Shown: positions 1-5,046 of the stretch, piece by piece
How the letters are laid out: every line of letters starts with the position of its first letter
Position numbering within the stretch: the first letter of the stretch is position 1
Position numbers and translations under genes: made by a program
Source: Rhodospirillaceae bacterium
GTDB lineage: Bacteria > Pseudomonadota > Alphaproteobacteria > UBA9219
Direction: 5' to 3'
Length of the DNA stretch: 5,046 nucleotides
Assembly: GCA_003504035.1 (NCBI GenBank)
Contig: DOBW01000106.1
Location: 1 to 5,046, forward strand
Notes under the pieces: model-generated
Databases searched by the model: none
What the model saw: the letters and a program-made list of their open reading frames with translations, nothing else
Told to the model about the DNA's origin: nothing

Positions 1-803
1 TGGAATGTGTTGTTTATATGGGCGCTGAAGATATCGTTCGCCAGGCGCCGAATGTTTACCGCATGAAACTTCTGGGCACAAAAGTGGTGGCGGTTGAATC
101 CGGTTCAAAAACCCTTAAAGATGCCCTGAACGAAGCCATGCGTGACTGGGTGACCAATGTTGATGATACTTTTTATATTATCGGCACCGTTGGCGGACCT
201 CATCCCTACCCAACAATGGTGCGTGATTTCCAATCTGTTATTGGACGTGAGGTGCGCGAACAGATTATGGAAGCTGAAGGACGTCTGCCAGACTCTCTTG
301 TAGCTTGTGTCGGCGGCGGGTCTAATGCCATGGGGCTTTTCTATGAGTTTCTGGATGAGCCTTCGGTAAAGATCAACGCTGTCGAAGCCGCAGGCTATGG
401 CGTAACAACAGGCCTTCATGCCGCCGCCCTTGCCGCAGGTCGTGCCGGTATTCTTCATGGTATGCGCAGTTATTTCTTACAAAATGAAGATGGCCAAATC
501 CAAGAGGCTCACTCTATTTCCGCAGGCCTTGATTATCCGGGCATTGGCCCCGAACATGCATGGCTTCATGATAATGGTCGCGTCTCTTATGTTTCCATCA
601 CGGATGATGAAGCCGTAGAGGCCTTTCAAATGCTTTCAAAATTAGAAGGTATTATTCCTGCACTCGAGCCAGCTCATGCCTTGGCCTATGTTTCCAAGCT
701 TGCCCCCACACTCCCCAAAGACCATCTTATGGTTGTCAATGTGTGTGGTCGCGGTGACAAAGACATTTTCACTGTGGCCGAACGCTTGGGAGTTGAAATC
801 TAA
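1..803 (+). CDS. trpB: Tryptophan synthase beta subunit, 5'-truncated by window edge
   Basis: TrpB joins indole to L-serine through PLP chemistry to make L-tryptophan, working in the cytoplasm as an alpha2-beta2 complex with TrpA. The reading frame is open from base 3 and ends in TAA at 801-803. About 266 C-terminal residues are present against a family length near 400, so the start codon and the PLP Schiff-base lysine lie upstream. Visible landmarks are the opening [10 protein letters not shown], the PLP phosphate-binding loop GGGSNA (312-329), the catalytic glutamate in PALEPAHA (codon 666-668) and the C-terminal [10 protein letters not shown]. The residue before GRGDKD is Cys (744-746), where the Salmonella enzyme has Ser377 contacting the PLP ring nitrogen. 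The ATG at 18 is an internal Met, not the start. The gene is coupled to trpA directly downstream. Identification is secure. Confidence 0.97.
   Translation, partial: ECVVYMGAEDIVRQAPNVYRMKLLGTKVVAVESGSKTLKDALNEAMRDWVTNVDDTFYIIGTVGGPHPYPTMVRDFQSVIGREVREQIMEAEGRLPDSLVACVGGGSNAMGLFYEFLDEPSVKINAVEAAGYGVTTGLHAAALAAGRAGILHGMRSYFLQNEDGQIQEAHSISAGLDYPGIGPEHAWLHDNGRVSYVSITDDEAVEAFQMLSKLEGIIPALEPAHALAYVSKLAPTLPKDHLMVVNVCGRGDKDIFTVAERLGVEI
788..792 (+). promoter_or_regulatory. Shine-Dalgarno site for trpA, inside the trpB 3' end
   Basis: GGGAG lies 10 bases before the trpA ATG at 803, within the last codons of trpB. Together with the TAATG stop/start overlap at 801-805 it supports this trpA start. It also suggests translational coupling, which would keep alpha and beta subunits near equal amounts (inference). 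Confidence 0.7.
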
Positions 804-1627
804 TGGAGAGATCAAATCGTCTCGATTTTTGCCTTGATTCTTTAAAGAAAAAATCAAAGAAGGCCTTTGTTTCTTTTACAACAGCAGGTTTTCCAGACCT
901 TGAAACGTTCCCCCAAATTCTCGAAGGCCTTTCAAGTTCCGGCGTAGATATGATCGAGATTGGAATGCCTTTTTCTGATCCTGTTGCCGATGGACCCGTT
1001 ATTCAGGAAGCTAATCTGCAAGCCTTTAAAGCAGGCATTACGGTTCCCAAAATTCTTGAATTTGTTCGCCAATTTCGCACTCATGACAAAAACACACCAA
1101 TCATCTTGATGGGATACTACAACCCTATCTATAGCTATGGATTGATCCGTTTCCTCGATGAGGCTCAAGAATCCGGTGTAGACGCTTTTATTGTTCCTGA
1201 CTTGCCGCCAGAGGAAGACGAAGAATTCCGTTTGCCTGCAAAAAAACGCAACATGCATATGATACGTCTTGTCACGCCAACAAGTGATGAAGCGCGCCTT
1301 TCCGTTATTCTGGACGGCGCGAAAGGCTTTCTTTATTACGTTTCAGTTACGGGAATTACAGGCGGAAAAACAGCTAAAACGGAAACCTTACGGGAAGCCT
1401 TTGCTAAGATACGTCCCCTGACTAATTTGCCTTTGGCTATTGGTTTTGGAGTGAGCACACCTGAGCAAGCTCATGAGATGGCACAACTCGCCGATGGTGT
1501 GATTGTTGGCAGTGCGATCACAAACAAAATCAAAGAAAATTTAGACGATGATGGCAAAGCAACAAAGCACACCGTTTCCAAAACGTTAGGTTTTATAAAA
1601 AGTCTCGCCCGCGCCGTTCATAGTTAG
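803..1627 (+). CDS. trpA: Tryptophan synthase alpha subunit
   Basis: TrpA cleaves indole-3-glycerol phosphate to indole and glyceraldehyde 3-phosphate; indole passes through an internal tunnel to TrpB. The 274-residue product matches the usual length (about 265-280) and is a complete TIM barrel. The catalytic pair is present: Glu52 in MIEIGMPFSDP and Asp63 in PVADGPVIQ, corresponding to Salmonella Glu49 and Asp60. Other family marks are LMGYYNP (102-108), VPDLPPEE (131-138), FLYYVSVTGITG (176-187), the phosphate-binding GFGVS (214-218) and GVIVGSAI (232-239). The ATG overlaps the trpB stop by one base and has a GGGAG site 10 bases upstream. Stop is TAG (1625-1627). No classical GC-hairpin plus T-run terminator follows on this strand; the downstream gap holds palindromic repeats instead. 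It is probably the last gene of its operon, because the next gene is convergent. Confidence 0.98.
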   Translation: MERSNRLDFCLDSLKKKSKKAFVSFTTAGFPDLETFPQILEGLSSSGVDMIEIGMPFSDPVADGPVIQEANLQAFKAGITVPKILEFVRQFRTHDKNTPIILMGYYNPIYSYGLIRFLDEAQESGVDAFIVPDLPPEEDEEFRLPAKKRNMHMIRLVTPTSDEARLSVILDGAKGFLYYVSVTGITGGKTAKTETLREAFAKIRPLTNLPLAIGFGVSTPEQAHEMAQLADGVIVGSAITNKIKENLDDDGKATKHTVSKTLGFIKSLARAVHS

Positions 1628-1651
1628 AAACCCTAAAACGTCATGCCTTAC

Positions 1652-1801
1652 CCCTTTCCGTCATCCCGTGCAGCTTGAGTAAAACGAAAGCGTGACACGG
1701 GATCCCATTTGGTATTAAACAAAACGAGCGGCTTTCGCCATGATGCAAAAAAAAAAGAAAAGAAAATGGGATCCCTACCTTCGCAGGGATGACGAAAAGG
1801 G
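1652..1801. repeat. Palindromic intergenic repeat element A
   Basis: The terminal arms 1652-1667 and 1786-1801 pair at 15 of 16 positions, including exact CGTCATCCC / GGGATGACG. A second exact 12-bp pair, GGGATCCCATTT (1699-1710) with AAATGGGATCCC (1764-1775), lies inside. Each half can also fold alone: ATCCCGTG (1663-1670) with CACGGGAT (1696-1703), and ATCCCT (1771-1776) with AGGGAT (1785-1790). The element can therefore form one long stem or two side hairpins. It resembles the small palindromic repeats scattered between genes in many alphaproteobacteria. It has no coding capacity and would depend on a transposase elsewhere if mobile (inference). Confidence 0.75.
1747..1790 (-). terminator. 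Possible terminator for the mscS-like gene, formed by repeat A
   Basis: Read on the minus strand, the hairpin ATCCCT / AGGGAT (stem bases 1790-1785 and 1776-1771) is followed, after CCCA, by a T-rich run with T4-C-T4-C-T10 (the A-rich stretch 1747-1766 on the plus strand). This lies about 85 bases beyond the stop of the mscS-like gene and has the broad shape of an intrinsic terminator. The stem is short and the four-base gap before the T-run is unfavourable, so this is tentative. Confidence 0.3.
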
Positions 1802-1807
1802 ACGTGA

Positions 1808-1856
1808 ATGCCGGATCAGCACACTGCTGGCTTCGCCAATCCCATTTGTCCGGCAT
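1808..1856. repeat. Hairpin half-element B with enlarged loop
   Basis: ATGCCGGA (1808-1815) and TCCGGCAT (1849-1856) are exact 8-bp inverted arms. The same arms, and the first 11 bases ATGCCGGATCA, recur at the right edge of the window, but there the loop is 5 bases whereas here it is 33. The loop holds two small hairpins that share two bases: CAGCA-cac-TGCTG (1817-1829) and TGGC-ttc-GCCA (1828-1838). It also contains ATCCCATTTG (1839-1848), identical to 1702-1711 in element A, which suggests exchange between elements of one family. Confidence 0.6.
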
Positions 1857-1874
1857 GACAAACGAAAAAAAGCT

Positions 1875-3986
1875 CTAGCTCTTTTCTGGCGTAGCAGGCG
1901 CTTCTGTCTTATTCACATAGACAATATGCTGATAGGGAATTTCAATCCCTGCTGCATCAAAGGCGGACTTAATGCGAAGAAGAAATCCACGACGAATTCC
2001 CCACTGCTTTCCTGCAGTAACTTTAAGCCTGCTTTTAATGGCAATCGAAGACGCTCCAAGCTGATCAACGCCCAAAACATCCATCGGTTCAAGAATAGAT
2101 CCCTTCAACGTAGGATCTTTGTACATCTCATCGCCTACACGTTTAACAACGTCAATGACTTTTTCTAGATCACTGTCATAGGCAACTTCTACTTCGAGCA
2201 CAGCATAGGCAAAATCTTTGGTCATATTCACAATTTCTGAAATCGAGCTGAAGGGAAGAATATGAAGATAACCCTGAATATCACGAAGTTTGACTGTCCG
2301 AAGTGTCATGCCTTCAACAACGCCCGCATGATTGCCTAGCTTTACGACATCACCTACAGCTATCGTATTCTCGATAAGAATAAAAAGGCCTGTCAGAAAA
2401 TCTTTCACAAGTGTTTGTGAACCAAAACCAAGAGCAACACCCAAGACACCAGCACCAGCTAATAAAGGACCTGTATTAATACCAAATTCGGAAAGGGTCA
2501 CAAGTACACCAATTAAACCCAAGACAAAAATGGCTACATTGCGCGCCATAGGCAGAAGCGTTCGTGAGCGCGGATCAGGTTCAATAATATTACCTTCAGA
2601 GTCACGAAGGTTAAGTTTTCTCTCGATAATAAAGTGAAGAACTTCATAAATGGCAATGAGTACTAAAATTGTCGAGGCAATAGAAAAAGCCGACCCAACA
2701 ATACGCTGACCCCATGAGCTTGCGAAAAGAATACCAACATCCACACCCCATGCAGCGGCAACACAAGTAAGCCCCAAGCTCCAGACAAGCACTTTAATGA
2801 AAAAGCGCAAAACAGGCCGATAGATTCCAACCGAAGTCGGATCTGTTTGTTTTTTATAAGCAACTTTCGAAGCGAGATAGAGAAGAAGCCGCACTACCAC
2901 AAGAACAAGAAGCGTGCCAACTGTGCCTTGCTGCATTATCAAGAAGCTGCCTTGTGGCCCCATCATTGTCACAAAATAACCAATGACAAGATAAGCAATG
3001 GCCAGAACATGCCAGACACGTGCTATCCAAGAGCGCATGCTCTGCCAGACAGAGGAATGCCCTTTATTGCTGGGCAAAGCATCACCTCGGATAAAAGAAG
3101 CCACCAGCATTTTTTTCTTAGTGATAACAATAATTGTCATAACGATAATGACAAGCGCTACAAGACTTCCAAAACCAGAAATAGCAGCCTGAGGAACCCT
3201 CGCATTTTTTGCTAGTTCAGCAAGAAAAGTACCAAAGAGCAGAACTCCCCCATACCAACTTGCCCAGAATTTAATAAAAGCAGCATTTTCTGTTGAGATC
3301 GGTAGAATCCTAAGCGATTTGGATCGTGGTGCCAGAAAGAAACGAAACGTAATAAGCAAAGTCTGAAACAAAGCCAAGGCATAAATAACGGTCATAATCA
3401 TAAAGCTTGACCATTTATCTGGCTGACTTTGCTCGATGGTCAAAAGCGCCACAGCAATAAAAAGAAAAATTGGAATAAAGGTAACGCCAAGCCTCAGAAA
3501 CGCTGCAGTAAAACGTCGGACAGCACTTTTAAATTTTTTCTTACGCAAACGTGAACGCAGAGGGTAAAAAAGCAAAATAGCTAACCACCTGATAAAATAA
3601 GCGCTGGCAAGAACGATAAGAAGAAGTCGTCCCATATCAAGCCACTGCTCAACTTTCTTGGGATTTTGCCTTTGCTTTTTATACCATTTGGAAAGTTGGG
3701 GAAGAGCTGCAAAATTATCAATAAATTGGGCGCCCTCTTTTGAAAGCACTTTAAAACTATCAAGAACAAAGCTTAATGCACGTGTTCCGAAAGTTTCTTC
3801 TAATTCTATTTCGGAATCAGAATCCCCTGTTATAAGCTCTTGCAATTTAGGCGCAATGACATCTGCAATCGAAGAAATGTCTTTCCTCTCAGGCGCAGGA
3901 GCAGGTCGCAAGGTCGAAGCCGAAGCAGGCAAAGCAACGCTCAACATAAAAAACAAAAGAAGGGCGGATATTTTATAAAAAGACAT
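1875..3986 (-). CDS. Large MscS-family mechanosensitive ion channel, YbiO-like
   Basis: This is a 703-residue inner-membrane channel of the MscS superfamily, expected to open under membrane tension and release solutes during hypo-osmotic shock. Residues 1-24 look like a signal peptide (hydrophobic core, then ALPASAS). A hydrophilic stretch to about 115, probably periplasmic, follows, then roughly eleven hydrophobic segments from about 117 to 540. The last is the pore helix: GPLLAGAGVLGVALGFGSQ (506-524), rich in Gly/Ala as in MscS TM3, running into DFLTGLFILIENTIAVGDVV. The beta domain (about 545-610) and the mixed C-terminal domain ending near GIEIPYQ (680-686) complete the family fold. Length and pore sequence match E. 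coli YbiO (about 740 aa) far better than the 286-aa MscS. By hand alignment the MscS pore leucines 105 and 109 fall on Val517 and Phe521. ATG at 3986-3984, with a weak AGAG ribosome site; stop TAG. It is convergent with trpA and divergent from the BI-1 gene. Gating and ion preference cannot be read from sequence. Confidence 0.93.
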   Translation of the reverse strand: MSFYKISALLLFFMLSVALPASASTLRPAPAPERKDISSIADVIAPKLQELITGDSDSEIELEETFGTRALSFVLDSFKVLSKEGAQFIDNFAALPQLSKWYKKQRQNPKKVEQWLDMGRLLLIVLASAYFIRWLAILLFYPLRSRLRKKKFKSAVRRFTAAFLRLGVTFIPIFLFIAVALLTIEQSQPDKWSSFMIMTVIYALALFQTLLITFRFFLAPRSKSLRILPISTENAAFIKFWASWYGGVLLFGTFLAELAKNARVPQAAISGFGSLVALVIIVMTIIVITKKKMLVASFIRGDALPSNKGHSSVWQSMRSWIARVWHVLAIAYLVIGYFVTMMGPQGSFLIMQQGTVGTLLVLVVVRLLLYLASKVAYKKQTDPTSVGIYRPVLRFFIKVLVWSLGLTCVAAAWGVDVGILFASSWGQRIVGSAFSIASTILVLIAIYEVLHFIIERKLNLRDSEGNIIEPDPRSRTLLPMARNVAIFVLGLIGVLVTLSEFGINTGPLLAGAGVLGVALGFGSQTLVKDFLTGLFILIENTIAVGDVVKLGNHAGVVEGMTLRTVKLRDIQGYLHILPFSSISEIVNMTKDFAYAVLEVEVAYDSDLEKVIDVVKRVGDEMYKDPTLKGSILEPMDVLGVDQLGASSIAIKSRLKVTAGKQWGIRRGFLLRIKSAFDAAGIEIPYQHIVYVNKTEAPATPEKS

Positions 3987-4107
3987 TGTGATTCTCTAAT
4001 GCTTGTTAAAACTTAGGGAGCGATTCTCACATAAAAAAGGCAAAAAGGCGACTTTTTCTTAAAAAACACCCAAAAACCTTTTATATATAAACCCTTTTCG
4101 ATATTCC

Positions 4108-4137
4108 TTGAAAAAAGATCAAAAAACCCCATATCAT
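4108..4137 (+). promoter_or_regulatory. Probable sigma-70 promoter for the BI-1 family gene
   Basis: TTGAAA (4108-4113) and TATCAT (4132-4137) each match the housekeeping consensus at five of six positions and are separated by 18 bases. Transcription would start near 4144, giving a leader of about 37 bases before the ATG at 4181. Chance matches are easy in such AT-rich DNA, so the call rests mainly on position and spacing. Confidence 0.55.
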
Positions 4138-4165
4138 AGACATACTACTTGTCCCTTACAAAAGA

Positions 4166-4171
4166 GCGAGG
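4166..4171 (+). promoter_or_regulatory. Ribosome binding site of the BI-1 family gene
   Basis: GCGAGG, with core GAGG at 4168-4171, lies nine bases before the ATG at 4181. It fixes that codon as the start, in agreement with the short hydrophilic N-terminus usual for proteobacterial members. Confidence 0.65.
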
Positions 4172-4180
4172 TTTCTTTCC

Positions 4181-4891
4181 ATGGTTGATCCGTTTTTCCG
4201 TTCACCTTCTGTCGGCGCTACCCAAGCAGCCGTTATAGATGAAGGCTTGCGCGCCCACATGCGCCGCATCTTCAACTATATGGGAGGTGGGTTGGCCATC
4301 ACAGGCTTCATAGCCTATTTGGTTGCCAATACAGGTCTTGCAGAAATTATCTTTGGAACACCGTTAAAATGGGTTGCAATGTTTGCACCCTTCGGTTTCG
4401 TCCTTTATATGAACTTTAAGATGGATAAAATCTCGGCTTCACGGGCCCAGACATTGTTCTGGCTATTCTGTGGCGCGATGGGGCTATCGATGGCTGCCAT
4501 CTTTATGGTTTTTACCGGCGCGAGTGTTGCCCGCGCTTTCTTCATCACAGCTGCAACTTTTAGCACAATGAGTCTTTGGGGATATACGACCAAAAAGGAT
4601 CTCACCAATTTTGGAGCCTTCCTCATGATGGGCGTTTTTGGACTTTTCATTGCTATGATCGTCAACCTCTTTATGGGCTCGAGCATGCTGCAATGGATTG
4701 TCTCGGTTGCAGGCGTTGCCATCTTCACAGGCCTCACCGCTTATGACGTTCAATCGCTTAAGCAAATGTATAATGATGGCTGTGGCAGCGAAGCAAATAA
4801 CAAAGTTGCTGTTATGGGTGCCTTGAAGCTTTATCTCAACTTCATCAATGCTTTTCAGTTTCTCCTTACGCTAACAGGAGACCGGCGTTAA
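4181..4891 (+). CDS. Bax inhibitor-1 / YccA-YbhL family membrane protein
   Basis: This 236-residue integral inner-membrane protein belongs to the BI-1 (UPF0005, TMBIM) family. Family members studied elsewhere, such as Bacillus YetJ, act as pH-sensitive calcium leak channels; E. coli YccA binds the FtsH protease. Which role applies here is unknown. A short hydrophilic N-terminus leads through IDEGLRAHMRRIFNYM, typical of proteobacterial members, into seven hydrophobic segments near residues 31-49, 62-79, 90-111, 115-136, 145-165, 170-190 and 214-233. The family signature GLTAYDVQSLK holds Asp189, matching the first Asp of the YetJ pH-sensing pair. The partner position, in LYLNFINAF, is Asn220 where YetJ has Asp. 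Length is normal for the family. The gene stands alone: its own promoter, divergent from the mscS-like gene, and a strong terminator 13 bases after the TAA stop. Confidence 0.93.
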   Translation: MVDPFFRSPSVGATQAAVIDEGLRAHMRRIFNYMGGGLAITGFIAYLVANTGLAEIIFGTPLKWVAMFAPFGFVLYMNFKMDKISASRAQTLFWLFCGAMGLSMAAIFMVFTGASVARAFFITAATFSTMSLWGYTTKKDLTNFGAFLMMGVFGLFIAMIVNLFMGSSMLQWIVSVAGVAIFTGLTAYDVQSLKQMYNDGCGSEANNKVAVMGALKLYLNFINAFQFLLTLTGDRR

Positions 4892-4904
4892 ATAGCCTTT
4901 CTTT

Positions 4905-4949
4905 AAAAAAGGGGCTTCTGCTTAGGCAGGGGCCTCTTTTTTTATTTTT
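4905..4949 (+). terminator. Strong intrinsic terminator after the BI-1 family gene
   Basis: GGGGCTTCTGC (4911-4921) pairs over 11 bp, three of them G-U, with GCAGGGGCCTC (4926-4936) around the loop TTAG. A T7 run and then A-T5 follow (4937-4949). The six A residues before the stem (4905-4910) pair with the T-run, so it could also work as a weaker terminator for leftward transcription. Confidence 0.92.
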
Positions 4950-4952
4950 ACT

Positions 4953-5046
4953 GTCATTCCGGCGAAGGCCGGAATCCATCACCGATTCTTTCAACAAAGC
5001 ACATAAGTGATCGTTCAAGAGATGGATGCCGGATCAAGTCCGGCAT
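4953..5046. repeat. Palindromic intergenic repeat element C, cut by window edge
   Basis: Two 8-bp hairpins flank a 40-base unpaired centre: ATTCCGGC-GAAG-GCCGGAAT (4956-4975) and ATGCCGGA-TCAAG-TCCGGCAT (5026-5046). Inner arms ATCCATC (4974-4980) and GATGGAT (5021-5027) are also exact complements, so the unit can fold as a three-way structure. The left end GTCATTCC predicts that the next bases outside the window are GAC, completing the GTCAT...ATGAC ends seen in elements A and B. It begins right after the terminator and contains no gene. Confidence 0.8.

Larger units (their letters stand above)
1640..1859. repeat. Composite nested inverted-repeat region (outer element)
   Basis: The outer arms GTCATGCC (1640-1647) and GGCATGAC (1852-1859) are exact reverse complements and enclose almost the whole trpA/mscS gap. 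Between them lie a complete palindromic element (1652-1801) and a hairpin half-element (1808-1856). The outer arms follow the same GTCAT...ATGAC end pattern as the inner element and as the repeat at the right edge. I infer either one element inserted into another or two elements abutting by chance; an 8-bp arm match alone is not proof. No protein is encoded here: the short open frames across it are in repeat sequence. Confidence 0.55.
3987..4180. other. AT-rich divergent intergenic region
   Basis: This 194-bp gap must carry the promoters of both the mscS-like gene (leftward) and the BI-1 gene (rightward). It is strongly AT-rich, with a perfect palindrome TTTATATATAAA (4080-4091), a tandem pair of AAAAAGGC (4034-4049) and a weak hairpin AAAAAG-GCGA-CTTTTT (4042-4057). 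A rightward promoter is recognisable and listed separately. I could not find a convincing leftward -35/-10 pair, nor a known operator. Confidence 0.6.

Noticed and set aside
105..458. Minus-strand open frame antisense to trpB
   Set aside because: Its sequence shows no recognisable domain and the opposite strand is clearly TrpB; it is a by-product of codon use.
1730..1739. Small hairpin GGC-TTTC-GCC in the centre of element A
   Set aside because: A three-base-pair stem is too short to support any function by itself.
1640..1859. CRISPR array
   Set aside because: The repeated units are inverted, of different lengths and not regularly spaced; no direct repeats with unique spacers.
1740..2168. 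Plus-strand open frame of 142 codons across the repeats and the mscS 3' end
   Set aside because: It starts in an A-rich stretch of the repeat, has a low-complexity lysine/arginine-rich N-terminus, and lies antisense to a well-conserved channel domain. No ribosome site or family resemblance.
2847..3215. Plus-strand open frame inside the mscS-like gene
   Set aside because: Antisense to continuous membrane helices of the channel, no ribosome site, composition unlike a real protein.
3990..4028. Direct repeat GATTCTC at 3990-3996 and 4022-4028, 32 bases apart, upstream of the mscS-like gene
   Set aside because: The spacing is about three helical turns, but a 7-base match in a 194-base AT-rich gap is easily chance and matches no operator I know.
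4405..4765. Two minus-strand open frames antisense to the BI-1 gene
   Set aside because: They overlap each other and a confidently identified gene, with no start signals or family match.

Overview
The window looks like an ordinary chromosomal housekeeping stretch from an alphaproteobacterium with fairly low G+C (mid-40s percent by eye). This placement is inferred from protein character. TrpA carries the IRLVTPTSD and FLYYVSVTGITG style of sequence, the MscS channel is of the long YbiO-like type, and the noncoding DNA holds GTCATtCC/GGaATGAC palindromic repeats of a kind common in Rickettsiales, Rhodospirillales and relatives. No genus is claimed.

Left part (1-1627, + strand): the 3' two-thirds of trpB runs off the left edge. 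It is followed by a complete trpA whose ATG overlaps the trpB stop by one base (TAATG). These encode the two subunits of tryptophan synthase, which together make tryptophan from indole-glycerol phosphate and serine. The gene that often follows trpBA in alphaproteobacteria (accD) is not here; the next gene is convergent.

1628-1874: a 247-bp gap between the convergent trpA and mscS-like genes, almost filled by nested inverted repeats. A near-perfect palindromic element (1652-1801) sits between the outer arms of what looks like a second element (1640-1859). This is the most interesting noncoding structure in the window.

1875-3986 (- strand): a 703-aa secreted-signal, multi-membrane-span mechanosensitive channel of the MscS superfamily, YbiO-like. 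A 194-bp AT-rich gap (3987-4180) separates it from a divergent gene for a seven-span Bax inhibitor-1 (YccA/YbhL) family membrane protein (4181-4891, + strand). That gene has a recognisable promoter and ribosome site and ends in a strong intrinsic terminator. Past the terminator, a third copy of the palindromic repeat family runs to the right edge.

No mobile element with a transposase, CRISPR array, tRNA, rRNA, phage gene or defence system is visible. I do not see a new multi-gene system. What deserves attention is the repeat family and a few residue substitutions at key positions.
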